Assembly (NCBI GenBank): GCA_003667245.1
Contig: RCNN01000023.1
Coordinates: 122,629-186,628 of the forward strand
Source of the DNA: Heterostelium multicystogenum
Lineage: Eukaryota > Evosea > Eumycetozoa > Acytosteliales > Acytosteliaceae
DNA: 64,000 nt
Reading direction: 5' to 3'
The notes under the pieces are model-generated. The model saw only the letters and a program-made list of their open reading frames with translations. It ran no database searches and was not told the DNA's origin. Below are positions 19,903 through 30,936 of the stretch, one piece after another; position 1 is the stretch's first letter; each line of letters begins with the position of its first letter. The translations under genes and the position numbers were made by a program.

Positions 19903-21792
19903 TTAGACAGAGATTGAACCTTTTCTGAAATCTGTTCTTGCAATGATACAGTTGATCAAGACTGGCAAGCTTTGAGAGTCCATGAAATTCTTGGCTGCTG
20001 CCATAGCGTTGTCAAGTTGTTGCATGGTGTTTACTTTGTAGCCATCACCACCAAATGCCTTGACGACTTGGTCGTAGTTGGTGTATGCCAAATTGCATCC
20101 GACCTCACTCTTGAGAGAGTCGACTTGTTCTCTCATGATTTGCATCCAGCAGGCATCGTTTCCAACGAGTGCACCCACTGCTACCTTGTGTCGAACGAAG
20201 GTGTCGTACTCGGGGATACTGTAACCGCAGGCACCGTCACCAAAGATGATCCAGACGTCGTGGTCAGGACGGCAAAGCTTGGCTCCAAGTGCGAATCCAG
20301 CACCTACACCGAGAGTTCCAAAGGGTCCTGGGTCTAGCCAGCAGAGTGGTCCTCTTGGACGCACGATATAGGCAGCACTTCCAACAAAGTCACCTCCATC
20401 TGCAACCATCACGGACTTCTGTGGAAGGAGCTGGTCGAATTTCTGGAGAACTGCAAGTGGGTTGAGGTATCCATTTGACTCTACATTCTCTGAAGCCTTG
20501 GTGTTGATTTCGTTGGATCTTTGAATGTCACGACGAGACAAATCCTCCTCCCAAGCGCGCCAAGAAAGCTTGTTGGACTCCATTGAGCGAGCAAGCTCCA
20601 CAAGGAAAGTGGCTGGATCGGCAAGATAGGGATATGTTGGAGTACGATTCTTGTAGAGATCAGTCTTGTCTCTATTTACAGAAATAACCTTAGCGTGTCT
20701 ATTGATGGATTGTCCATAACCCAAACGGAAATCGCAAACTACACCAGCTAAAATTACAACATCAGCATTACGGAGGGCATGTGCACGACAGTGACGGAAG
20801 AGATTAGGGTGGGATGGTCCTAGCAATCCACGTGCCATGTTTGATGTGAATGTTGGGATATTGAGTGACTGAACAGCGAGTTGAAGTTGATCTGGCTTGA
20901 TGGCTCCACCACCAAGAAGAAGGGCCTGTGCACCTACCAAAAGCACTGGATTCTTGGCGTCTCTGAGAATACGAACGGTCTTGTTGATCCATGAGCTGGA
21001 AGGAAGTGTAATAGCCAATGGGGAAGGCTTGTGGATGGTAATGTCCTTGTCGAGACACGAGAAGATCTTACCAAGATGGTAGTTCATATAGGCGTTGATA
21101 ATACGGTTGGCAATAGAAGCATTGTCTTGCTTGGACTTGAGATACCAACCAGAAGCAATGGGTTGAGGGTAGAGTGTGTCGATAGGGAATTCAATAAAGA
21201 CAGGACCTGGTGTTCCAGATTGAGCAATGTAGAAGGCATACTCCAATGATGGTACGATTTGATCGACACGGCTAATATGGGTAGTCCACTTGCAATGTGG
21301 ATTCAACAATGCAAACTGGTCAATGTCTTGAAGTGAACCCTTTCCTTTGAGCAAGTCAGAGGTGGCACCACCCAATAGAATCAATGGACTCTGAGCCATC
21401 TGGGCATTCTTTACCGCGGTGATAGTGTTGGTTAGACCTGGTCCGGCAGTGACAGCAGCCACACCTGGAATACCCGAGATACGAGAGACAGCGTCAGCAG
21501 CAAAGACAGCAGTGACCTCGTGACGAACATCAATGACACGAACGCCCTCACGGTCACAGCTGATCAAGATAGGCGAGATGTGTCCACCAATCAAAGTGAA
21601 AATAAACTTGACTCCATGACTCTTTAATACCTTGGCGACCAAATCACCACCGGAGGCCTGCTTGTCAAAGTTGAAGACAACTGAATCCTCTCCGACATGG
21701 TAGGCATCTCTTACATAGTTGACCAACAATCCGGCGGCAGCGACAGTGGTGACACTAGCCGCCAATGCAACCAACTTTGTTTGATCCATCAC
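19903..21792 (-). CDS. ILVBL/HACL2-like thiamine-diphosphate lyase (acetolactate synthase-like)
   Basis: An uninterrupted 629-residue frame, the same size as human ILVBL (632). The N-terminus has a hydrophobic segment (about 7-26, [21 protein letters not shown]) that should anchor it in a membrane, as ILVBL is anchored in the ER. The catalytic Glu of the Pyr domain lies in [12 protein letters not shown], followed by [14 protein letters not shown] and [15 protein letters not shown], which match ILVBL more closely than mitochondrial acetolactate synthase. The ThDP motif is [13 protein letters not shown] ... GND. The family cleaves 2-hydroxy fatty acyl-CoA (alpha-oxidation) using ThDP and Mg2+; mammalian ILVBL/HACL2 does this in the ER. 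No intron and no frame slip. Coding GC is clearly higher than in the surrounding DNA. True acetolactate synthase is the alternative but fits less well. Confidence 0.92.
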   Translation of the reverse strand: MMDQTKLVALAASVTTVAAAGLLVNYVRDAYHVGEDSVVFNFDKQASGGDLVAKVLKSHGVKFIFTLIGGHISPILISCDREGVRVIDVRHEVTAVFAADAVSRISGIPGVAAVTAGPGLTNTITAVKNAQMAQSPLILLGGATSDLLKGKGSLQDIDQFALLNPHCKWTTHISRVDQIVPSLEYAFYIAQSGTPGPVFIEFPIDTLYPQPIASGWYLKSKQDNASIANRIINAYMNYHLGKIFSCLDKDITIHKPSPLAITLPSSSWINKTVRILRDAKNPVLLVGAQALLLGGGAIKPDQLQLAVQSLNIPTFTSNMARGLLGPSHPNLFRHCRAHALRNADVVILAGVVCDFRLGYGQSINRHAKVISVNRDKTDLYKNRTPTYPYLADPATFLVELARSMESNKLSWRAWEEDLSRRDIQRSNEINTKASENVESNGYLNPLAVLQKFDQLLPQKSVMVADGGDFVGSAAYIVRPRGPLCWLDPGPFGTLGVGAGFALGAKLCRPDHDVWIIFGDGACGYSIPEYDTFVRHKVAVGALVGNDACWMQIMREQVDSLKSEVGCNLAYTNYDQVVKAFGGDGYKVNTMQQLDNAMAAAKNFMDSQSLPVLINCIIARTDFRKGSISV

Positions 21793-22035
21793 TCTAAAAT
21801 ATCTATTTACAAATAATAATGGGTTGGAAGATTTAAAAATGTATAAAATTTATGAGTGTGTGATGAAAATCAATCAAAAACTAAACTAGCTAGATATTTA
21901 TTTATTCACTTGAGAATCAATTTTTTGTGTGTTAATTTCCGAATGAAGCAATGGTGTGTTGATCATATGGTTCAGTGTGATGTCATTCAATGTTGTTTAA
22001 ACCGACAAAAAATGATAAATTTATTGTTTATGTTT

Positions 22036-23568
22036 TTAAGCATTGTATGAAGTACTGTGAGTGTTACCACCTCTACCAGTCCAGTTGGTGTGGAAGAATT
22101 CACCTCTCTTTCCGTTGAGTTTCTCGTAGGTGTGAGCTCCGAAATAATCTCTTTGGGCTTGAATCAAGTTTGCTGGAAGCATTGGGCAACGGTAACCGTC
22201 AAAGTATGAGAGGGCAGTGGTGAAAGCTGGGGATGGGATACCGTTCAAGATGGAGGCAGCAGTTACTTGACGCCAACCATTCTCACAGGCACCAATCTTT
22301 TCGGTGAACCACTTGTCAGTGAGCAAGTTGTCCAAGTTTGGATTGGAAATGTAGGCCTCCTTGATCTTACCCAAGAAAGTGGAACGAATGATGCAACCAC
22401 CTCTCCACAACAAGGCAATGTTACCATAGTTGAGGTTCCATGAGTATTCCTTGGCGGCAGCCTTCATCATGGTGAAACCTTGGCGTATGAGACCAACTTG
22501 GAGGCAAACAAAGCTTGTCTGACGTACTCGATGAATTGCTTCTTGTCACCCTTGAAGTTATTCTTTGCATCGGTGGCGTTTGGACCTGGGAGAATCTTCG
22601 AGGCAGCAACACGTTGATCCTTCAAAGAGGAGAGACAACGAGCGAAAACAGCCTCACCAATCAAGGTGACTGGGACACCAAGATCAAGAGCATTGATGGC
22701 GGTCCACTTTCCAGTACCCTTTTGACCGGCACTATCGAGGATATTGTCAACAACATATTGTCCATTCTCTTCCTTCTTTCCAAAGATATCAGCAGAAATC
22801 TCGATCAAATATGAATCCAAATCACCCTTGTTCCACTCGAGGAAAACTTGTTGAATCTCTGGGTTGCTCAAAACCAATATAGTTCTTCAAAATAAAGTAT
22901 GCTTCACTGATCAATTGCATATCTCCGTACTCGATACCATTGTGTACCATCTTTACATAGTGACCAGCACCACCATCTCCAACCCAATCACAACATGGTT
23001 GTCCATCTTCGACCTTGGCAGCAATAGCTTGCAAGATTGGTTTAACGGTTGGCCAAGCCTAAACAATAAGATATCAATAAAGTTAACATCATATTTTTCA
23101 AACTCTATTCAAGACAAACAAGTATTACCTTTGGATTACCACCTGGCATGATAGATGGACCATGCAAAGCACCTTCTTCACCACCGGATACACCAGCACC
23201 AACAAAGTTGATACCCTTCTTTTCGAGCTCCTTGACACGACGATCTGAATCGGTGTAGAGTGAGTTACCACCGTCGATGATGATATCACCTGAGCTCAAC
23301 AATGGACGAGTTGGTTGATGAAGTGATCGACAACCTCTCCGGCCTTGACCATGAGCATGACTACACGAGGGGTCTTGAGTGATTTGACGAGGTCCTCCAT
23401 TGAGTGGCAACCAACAAACTTCTTTCCCTTTCCACGACCATTGACAAAATCGTCGACCTTCGAGGTAGTTCTATTGTATACGGAGCAAGTGAATCCTCTG
23501 CTCTCCATGTTGAGAACCAAGTTCTCACCCATGACAGCCAAACCAACTAAACCAATATCAGAAGACAT
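22036..23568 (-). CDS. gnd: 6-phosphogluconate dehydrogenase (decarboxylating)
   Basis: Starts at [17 protein letters not shown], the NADP-binding Rossmann signature GLAVMGxN. The substrate-binding signature [15 protein letters not shown] and the [19 protein letters not shown] loop follow. After a 70-nt intron (23059-23128) come the catalytic region [19 protein letters not shown] and, at the C-terminus, [13 protein letters not shown] and [13 protein letters not shown]. It catalyses the third step of the oxidative pentose phosphate pathway, giving ribulose-5-phosphate, CO2 and NADPH, in the cytosol. All catalytic residues (Lys in VKMVHN, Asn, Glu) are present. Three single-base shifts break the frame: near 23304-23312, at the AAAA run 22870-22873, and at GG 22482-22483 (SYA to QGFTMM, where one C/G seems lost). 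Because the gene is essential and the shifts sit in homopolymers, these are most likely sequence errors. Confidence 0.95.
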
Positions 23569-24573
23569 CTTTAATTTATTATTATTATATAAGGCAGTTA
23601 AGTTACGACGACTAACTAGTAACTAAGTAATGTAAGTGTGTTGTGTTGTGCGTGGCAAATTAAGTATCTATTAAATTTTAATTTGCAAATTATTTATTTA
23701 TTTATTATTATTTGGTATATAATATTATTATACTACTAATAATAATAAAATCTAATTATCTATATATGTATATTTAATTATTGTTGTTGTTGTTGTTTTG
23801 TTTTGTTTGGTTTGTTTTGGTTGAAAATGATAATGACAATAAATGTCTATTTATTTATTAATTCTGTTGAACAACAACACCTCATTCCAAAGCATTAAAT
23901 TCACCACCTTTATGGTTCTGGAGTGTGTGGTCAGCTTTCATTTTAAATTGTAACATCCCAGCACACAAAATTAAATGAACAAAAAAGTATGTTGCACTTC
24001 ACGCCTGCCCCCATTTAATCGTGAGCAGATTTTTTTACTTTTTTTATTTTGTGTATTTCTAAATGAATTTTATTTTAAAGATTGAAGCTCCCGAAAACGA
24101 CTGAATGAGTTTTTCATTCCAGATAAAGCTGCAAAATGGATCCATTGATCCCAAACATTAGTAACACCAAGGAAGAACACTGAAGTGAAAGACATCTCGA
24201 TGCTTATCTTTTCCGGAACTCTATTAATTAATTGGTAATCTATTTAAAATAAAAAATAGATTAGACAGACAGATAGATAGATAGATTAGATTTGTTCGAA
24301 AATCAAATATTTAAATGATGAATTAGTATTACTACTACTACTACTACTAGACAAAAACATAATGTTTATTTTCGATAAATTTGATATATATAGTTTTGAA
24401 CTTTAACTTTTTTTTTTTTAATTCAATTCTTCTCAGTCAGATGGTGTATATATATTTAAATCTCCCTAATGAGCGATTGACCGAGTGAAACATAAAGGAA
24501 AAAGAGAATTCTCTTGAGAGTTTGAGATGTTGAAGAAACCGTGAGATATTGATGGTATTGTTTAAAGAATAGA
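23569..24573. other. intergenic, about 1 kb
   Basis: Divergent region between gnd (minus) and a small plus-strand ORF. It is AT-rich, with TTG units (23781-23800), ACT units (24334-24350), GATA units (24270-24290) and T runs. No gene is recognised. Confidence 0.6.
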
Positions 24574-24792
24574 ATGTTGGATACAAAGCAGTCATTGATG
24601 GATAAGATTGAGGACAATATCAGTCATATGAAGCATCTGATCAATATCATCATCGATATTAATAGTAAACTAAAAAATCAAAAGAATAAAAAGGAAAGTG
24701 ATGATAGTGGTGATGGTGATGGTGTTCTCGAAGGCAGTAAATGCTGCTTTTGTATCCCGTTAGCAACATTCTTTTACACTTTTATCAAATGA
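24574..24792 (+). CDS. small hypothetical protein (72 aa)
   Basis: An ATG-initiated frame of 72 codons. The first half is a likely helix (MDKIEDNISHMKHLINIII), then a charged linker (KNQKNKKESDD), a Gly/Asp stretch and a cysteine-bearing hydrophobic end (KCCFCIPLATFFYTF). The start ATG is real and the composition is not simple repeat, but I recognise no family. It could be a chance frame or one exon of a longer gene. Confidence 0.3.
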   Translation: MLDTKQSLMDKIEDNISHMKHLINIIIDINSKLKNQKNKKESDDSGDGDGVLEGSKCCFCIPLATFFYTFIK

Positions 24793-24966
24793 TCCAATTT
24801 AGGTGAAGTTAGGCTGAGACTCAAGAGGGTGTTGTTCAAAGTGGTATCAACAAATACCAATATTCACTATTTATTTTATATTCAGGTGATGAACAACTGT
24901 TAACATACTCTTTCTACTTAAGTACCTAAGGTCCTGACTAACCATTCTTAGTCTTTCAATACCAAT

Positions 24967-25959
24967 TCAATTACGTAAATCTAATCTAGCAATATAGTCT
25001 TGATCGGATTCAACACCTTCTCCTAAGATGTAGTCCATAAAGTATACTCTTCCGTTAGGATTGATAGATTTTCCAATATTCTCAAGAATTTTCTTGCAAT
25101 GAGTGTCATCCCAGTTGTGAGTAATACATTTCAAAATGTAGCAGTCAGCTTTTGGCACACTAACAAAGAATGAACCATGGCATTCGGAATACCTTGGATT
25201 TTGGAGCAACTCTATTCTAATGTTATTATCGTTGCAAGTCTCAAACATAGATGGTTGATCAAAATTAATGACATGCTCAATTCTTTGATATAGGCTTAAA
25301 AGTTCCTTTGAAAATCTGGACATGTCTATCATTTAATAATGGAAATCTTATTTTCGAATGAAGCTAATAATTACCTTCCTTGTGAGCCACCAACATCACA
25401 AATAGTTTTAAATTCGCTAAAATCCACTAATTTAGCTAGTATAGGACATTGTCTATTTGATAGGGATGCCATTCCTTTGGAGAAAATAGCTTCTTCCTTG
25501 GGATTGTTCTTGCAGAATTCCCAGTAATCTTTAGCATCCAAAGAACTTTCCAATTCAGATTTTCCTGAAGTAATAGTCTCCACCAATGAAAAATAAGATG
25601 CTACGAAACCTTTACTCGAAACCATGATCATTTCATCGACGACAAAAGGATCAACCAAAGTAAGTGACATATCGGTGTGTTGGAAAACTCTTTTTCCAGG
25701 TTCTCGCGAGGGATCCCTCTGCCAATCTAAAAAATCCACTTAGACTCATAGTAAACATAAGTCTATCTAAGGAAAGTGGATCTGCTCCAACATCCTTGGC
25801 AATGTCAGTTGCCAAGCGTTGACAATTGAGATTGTCACCAAGTTTCTCAGCCACTTTCAATCTAGCAATTGCGCCAAGGGCAAAAGTCATCTGATACCCC
25901 TGATAATGATCTTGAAGCATTGCAATATGATCAGGATTTGCTTTGAAGGTAGGATTCAT
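24967..25959 (-). CDS. SAM-dependent O-methyltransferase (COMT-like), C-terminally truncated
   Basis: Starts at 25959 (MNPTFKANPDHIA). The N-terminal dimerisation domain (helices with LQDHYQGYQMTFALGAIARLK) is followed by SLTLVDPFVVDEMI. The SAM-binding motif I is ICDVGGSQGRFSKEL, where the GR|FS junction is made by a 59-nt intron (25316-25374). The catalytic His region is ITHNWDDTHCKKIL, equivalent to the HDWSD of plant-type O-methyltransferases, followed by GRVYFMDYILGEG. Dictyostelids have many such enzymes, which methylate polyketides such as DIF-1. A frame slip lies between FRLAEGSLAR and EPGKRVFQHTD (about 25690-25735). The protein stops after DYIARLDLRN, where relatives continue for about 70-80 more residues (DLRMLTLFNGKER-type and the final substrate-binding helix). 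It may therefore be a decaying paralogue. Confidence 0.85.
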
Positions 25960-26520
25960 TTTCTACAGATAAATAATAATACTATATCTCTCATATGAGT
26001 ATATATATATAAATGATATATTTAAATACTCTATTTTTTCTCAAATCATTTTAAATTGATTGGGTGGAGTTGATGAGATGTGTTAAACTTTATTTCATTT
26101 GATAGGTGGGTGGGTTAACTTTGCCCAATAATCATTTTCTTTAAATTAAGAATCTTAAATGAAGTGAAGTTCAAAACTAATATTATCGAAATAATAATAT
26201 TTTAGAATTTAAATATACAAAATACTTTTTATTTATAAGATTATTATTAGTTTAATATAAATTTATCCAAGAATTGGTACCAATTAAATATTTTAATTAC
26301 CAAAATAGAAAGAGCCAATATTCCAGTAATGAAATTCCTCGATCAACAAAAGAACTGAGCATATAAATTTAAACTTCAAAAAAAAAGAAAATCATATCCT
26401 TCCTATGATTTTCTTTCAAGAATGAAACTGATTGAACAGTTCAATGTTTAACTTTAAATGATCATAACCAACTACAGTTATAATATTTTAAGCCTCTAAA
26501 AAAATTGAGAAAGAAAAAAG
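25960..26520. other. intergenic between O-methyltransferase and tRNA-Ser
   Basis: AT-rich sequence. An inverted pair AAAGAAAATCATA (about 26385) and TATGATTTTCTTT (about 26404) could form a hairpin. No gene seen. Confidence 0.5.
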
Positions 26521-26601
26521 GACACCTTAGCCAAGTGGTTACGGCGATTGACTAGAAATCAATTCCCTTCGGGGGCGCAGGTTCGAATCCTGCAGGTGTC
26601 G
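26521..26601 (+). tRNA. tRNA-Ser (AGA)
   Basis: Acceptor stem GACACCT (26521-26527) with AGGTGTC (26594-26600), discriminator G. D-arm with AGTGGTTA. Anticodon arm GATTGACTAGAAATCAATT with anticodon AGA. The long variable arm CCCTTCGGGGG marks a class II tRNA, and the T-arm is GCAGGTTCGAATCCTGC. No intron. Confidence 0.96.
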
Positions 26602-27139
26602 AAAATAAGAAATTTATACCCCGGATGCGGATAAAAATCATCACTCTCTTGATTTTAGAGACCTCCAACACTCGCCATTTTTGTAAAGTGTATTATCTAT
26701 TATAGAATAGTACTCTTTAACAAAAGATTGATGAGAGTGATAAAGTAGAAAAGCTTGGTTATGATATTAATAATCTTATAACAATGAATAGAATATAATA
26801 TTTATTTAATTATCTTTAAATTACATACCTTGGTTATGATATTAATAATCTTATAACAATGAATAGAATATAATATCTGTAACCAAGGATTTCATCGGGT
26901 ATTTATACTTATTGTTTTCCGGTCGGTTGTCTCGCTGAGTCATCGATCCATCCTGGTAAACAATCGGTTTGGACATCATTGCGGTTCGGAGGCAATCTGG
27001 ACTGTCACTGGGGTTTCTATGGAATTTCCACGAGTTCTCTATGGAATTTCCATGACTTTTCTACACCATGGTTCCCCCATATGTCTCCCAAAGAATGAAC
27101 TCCCTAGCCTTAGTGAAATCTACGGGAAGTTGTTACTTC

Positions 27140-27209
27140 CAACAGTCTGTATAGTTCTGACCCCCACCTTTTATTAATTAGTTATTAAAATAGATCACCT
27201 GGATGATTA
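27140..27209 (+). mobile_element. 3' end of a TRE-like poly(A) element (plus strand)
   Basis: TTCTGACCCCCACC...TCACCTGGATGATTA matches the 3' end of the remnant at 12650-12715, allowing for gaps. The distance from the motif at 26619 to this end is about 590 bp, so a short or internally deleted copy is likely. Confidence 0.55.
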
Positions 27210-27236
27210 ACTGGTTTTTTGTTTTACTGAATTACT

Positions 27237-27276
27237 ATTTTTTTTTTTTTTTTTATTTTTAATCATCCAGGTGAAT
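27237..27276 (-). mobile_element. 3' end of a TRE-like poly(A) element (minus strand)
   Basis: On the minus strand: TTCACCTGGATGATTA, then AAAATAAAA and a run of at least 14 A. It forms a 15-bp inverted repeat with 27195-27209, so two copies meet tail to tail. Its 5' limit to the right is not defined. Confidence 0.55.
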
Positions 27277-27385
27277 TACTACATTCGTAAAAATCTGGAA
27301 TTGTGATCACAAACCAACGTTTTCCTACGATTATAAATACCAATCAAATCCACCTAGATTGATATTAATCAATACACACACAGTT

Positions 27386-27520
27386 ATTAATATCGAATCT
27401 AAGTCTTTTAAATTCTTTCTTTATTTAAATCTTATATGCTTTATTTCTTACATTCTTCACCAAACCTTTGGGTAAGATAGAATCCTGACTATCCGGCATC
27501 TACCTTACAAAAAGTTTTGA
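27386..27520 (+). repeat. dispersed repeat, copy 2
   Basis: Second copy of the block at 14592-14722, same orientation, differing by scattered substitutions and short indels (shared AAGATAGAATCCTGACTATC). Confidence 0.75.
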
Positions 27521-27857
27521 AATACTTAACAATCCACTGTTGAAACACCTTGCTCCAAATAATTGAAAAGTTTATTAATCTTTATTGATTTAGGTTCCAC
27601 TATTTACCAGTTTTTAAAAGATTAATGATTATGGTTATACATCGTTTATATATATAGAATACTTGTGATGAATAATTTAAGAAAAATCTTCTGATCCCGT
27701 ATGCATCCTTCAGAAGACCTTACTTACAACATGTAACCTTTTAAAAGAGTAATCCAGCCGTTCATTTAGAATAATCCAATTCACCTATTACTCCTTTAAA
27801 AATTCACTTATCCTATATGAGAATGAAGTCGGTGTTTTAATGGTTTCTGTATTTATT

Positions 27858-30380
27858 TTAATTGGATCGACTTTGTAGAATAATGCACAATAGAAACAAA
27901 ATGGCAATTGTTAAATAATAGTTGCTGGCAATTGAATTTCCACTGTTGAGATCGGTGGGTGTTGGTGTGATTACTGGAGGATCTATAACTGGATTCTGAG
28001 GATTTCCAGAGAAGATTGTGAAAATAGAGAACGAATTGATTTCAGGTTGAAGGAAGAATGATTGAGTAACATTATTATAGGTTAGATATTGTTTAGAATT
28101 GACATTTTGGATAACATGGCCCATTCCACCCAGTTGATCGATAAACAGCCAACTGTAAGTTTGGTTTGTGCAAAGTACAAGTTTAAGTGAGTCCGAGAGA
28201 CACAATCCACTGTTTGCAATCAGGCTGTAACCAATGGGAGAGTTTGGAATCATTGTGAAGTATTGATTTGGAACACTCTTGAGTAAGAAACGTTGGAGAT
28301 TGCCAAGTTACCTATTTCGCTAAGAGCTCCAACCCCATTGAGTTCAAAGACATAATATCTTCCTGGACCTGGGTTATCTCCACGAACTGGCTTATAACCA
28401 AATTCAACAGTCGGATACACTTGGTTTCCGAATGGAATGGTTGTAACATTTCCGGGCAAAACTATTACAAACATCTGTAGAATTCCATCTTCCATTATTA
28501 CTTGAAGGAATTGGAACAGCTGGACTAATTCGAGCAAATGATGTATCCGTATAGTTGAAATTGAAAGCATGAGTGAGATCTGAGAAAGTATTACGACGAT
28601 AGGATGACATAAGCGGACTGATAATAATATCATTGGATGAGTAACCATTTGCAATTGCCCTATGAAAGATTATATTAATTACCTTCCTATAGAGGATTCA
28701 ATAGATAACTTACCATTGTTCAATAAACTGGGTAACAGAAGTATGATCTGTCAACTCAGTAAAGACATTTCCACCAGTAGTCCATGGTGAAATAATTAAA
28801 AGTGGAACTCGGAAACCTGGACCAATTGGAACTTGGTTTCCACCCTGGGAAATATACTCGTCAATAGTACCTTGTGGAGCCATTGGTGGTAAAACATGAT
28901 CAAAGAAACCTCCACTCTCATCATAATCAATAATGAGTACAGTTTCATCCCAATCTGGTGAAGATGTTAGTGCATTTACAACCTCCTGAACCAACCACAT
29001 GCCAGCCTCTGGCCCATTGCTAGGATGCTCACTTAACTGTGTTGGAGCTACAACATACGATACTTGTGGCAATCCACCTCTTTCGGCAACAGCAAGGAAA
29101 GTATTGATACCCCAATCAAACATTCCATTGACATACATTGAACTATCTGGTTTAGCATTTTTATATATTGAGCAAACCATTCAAGTGGATTATCTACGAT
29201 GAATTCAATCAATTAATGATCGAAATTATATTATATATTGTGAACATACCATCGAAATTATCTTCGTCTTGCCAAATTCTCCAAGTAATTCCAGCATTTT
29301 CCAATTGTTCAGTAAAAGTTAGCCATGTAAATGGAATATCTTGATTATTATCAATGGATGGACCAGATGTTGTCTCTGCTCTAGCATCAATAGATGAAGA
29401 CCAAAGTAATAAACGATTGGGATTAGTCGATCCCATAATCGATTGGAAGTACATATCACCAATAGTGAATTTCTCAGCCAATTGGAAATAGAAATTTAAT
29501 TCTGTTCTTGATAAGTAATCCCATTGAAGATTCGTCTAAATATGAGGGGAATCTGTCCATTTTACCATTATTCCAAGCTGCATGATTGGGAGACCATGTG
29601 TTTGATCCACCTGTTGTACATCCAGCCTTTGGTCCCGAAATTCTAAATGGAAGTGCATACTTTTGTCCATTTTTTTCATCAGGTGATTATTAGAAGGTTG
29701 GTAAAAAAATTGGTAGTCCTGCACTAGTTTTTAGGACATCGGGATCATTAAATCCACGAATTCCGCTCATAGTTCCATAATAATGATCAAAAGCTCTATT
29801 CTCTAAATTACAATATTAATATTAACCATTGATTATTGATTTATAATAATATAATACCTTGCATAAATACAACTATTTTCTTGATTTTCTTCAAACCTTC
29901 AACATTGGATACACCAGTGTGGCAGGTATCATTTGAAGTTTTGGAGTATTGGCAACCATTTTGACAATTGAATTTGAAAACGGGAATTGTTCCAGGTCCA
30001 TCACATCTATATAGTGAATTAAGATTGATATAGTCACATCGGCTAGATAGAGTAGAGCCACAGTAGTCACCGGTCCAGTAACAAGTGCAGTTGTCCTTTT
30101 GCATACAAGCACCTCCTTTGACGGGATCTTGAAGACATCCAAACTGGCAGGTCTCCTTCAAGACAGGTGGCTGTCCACGAGTTACACAAGTATACAAGTT
30201 TGAATTGGGACCGAGATTGCAAGTTCCATTCAACTGAAGGCTTGTACTACCACAATATCTCAGATTGGTAAGACAATTGCATTCTGGACCCAAGGCGGCA
30301 TTAGATTGGGAAATATTACAAATTAAAAATACAAATACAATAAAGAGAAAAGATAAATAACTGTGTCCACTCTTTTGCAT
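27858..30380 (-). CDS. secreted phospholipase C/phosphoesterase family protein with Cys-rich N-terminal domain
   Basis: Starts at 30380 with a signal peptide (about 28 residues, LSFLFIVFVFLICNIS then SNA). About 110 residues of a repeated cysteine motif follow (CNC, YCGS, CNLG, CQFGC, CTCYWTGDYCGS, CQNGC), resembling a small extracellular Cys-rich module. The rest is a PF04185-type phosphoesterase: ENRAFDHYYGTMSGIRG at the metal/nucleophile site, PNHAAWNNGKMD, EQLENAGITWRIWQDED, and YDESGGFFDHVLPP, which corresponds to DE.GG.(F/Y)DHV in the bacterial and fungal enzymes. A hydrophobic C-terminal segment (YYLTIAILFLLCIIL) suggests a membrane or GPI anchor. The family splits phospholipids or other phosphate esters outside the cell. 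Several short introns are present. Two or more frame slips occur near 29500-29710 at T, A and G runs. Confidence 0.85.
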
Positions 30381-30936
30381 CGTTCACAAGTAGTATATGA
30401 AATAAAAACAAAAAACTCGCAATTGTATTTTTATCATGTGATTGATGCCCATTTTTTTACAAATGTAATTGCAAAATATAAAGAAATTGAACAAATAGGG
30501 ATTGGACCCTATTTAGATTTTTTGATCAAAACTGTCTTTTCAAAAAGTATTAAAATATTAAAAGCCATCTATTTTACAAATAATCTAAAAGTGGATTCTG
30601 GAATTAATAGTTCTGGAGTACTCCCGAACACATTGATTCTATCCTAAAACCCAACTATATTAACCATTGTTGATGTCAACAATCCAAGAATCATTGTAAC
30701 TATTAATACCATTCGACATAAAACTTAATGGAACTAAATATCTCTATCTGTTGGACTATGACTTTTGGCAACAACAACTTTGACATTCACAATAGGGGGT
30801 TACTTTTTTCCAAAAAACAAAAAAATTACAAAAAAATTACAAAAATGAAGTTTTGAGTGTGTTTGTAGATATTGTTAACTTATTTGTTAGTCTTTCAAGT
30901 TTTATAGACGATATAGATTTGATATAGGAGAGGAAG
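30381..30936. promoter_or_regulatory. divergent intergenic region (PLC-like / FAM126)
   Basis: About 555 bp separating two divergently transcribed genes, so it should contain both promoters. It is AT-rich with an A run of AAAAAACAAAAAAATTAC type near 30810-30845. A 94-codon plus frame here is not supported. Confidence 0.5.

Larger units (their letters stand above)
26602..27857. other. retroelement-rich intergenic region downstream of tRNA-Ser
   Basis: Contains a ~47-bp direct repeat (about 26754-26801 and 26829-26875), a GC-richer stretch (26890-27130) with a repeated CTATGGAATTTCCA, and two opposed 3' ends of the poly(A) element family (27140-27209 plus strand; 27237-27276 minus strand, with the poly(A) as a T run). 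The 27386-27520 dispersed repeat follows. No coding region of note. Confidence 0.65.

Noticed and set aside
19972..20337. Plus-strand 121-codon frame
   Set aside because: Antisense shadow of the ILVBL-like gene, caused by its higher GC codon use.
30363..30647. 94-codon plus frame
   Set aside because: It starts inside the antisense of the phospholipase signal peptide and runs through promoter DNA; composition is intergenic.
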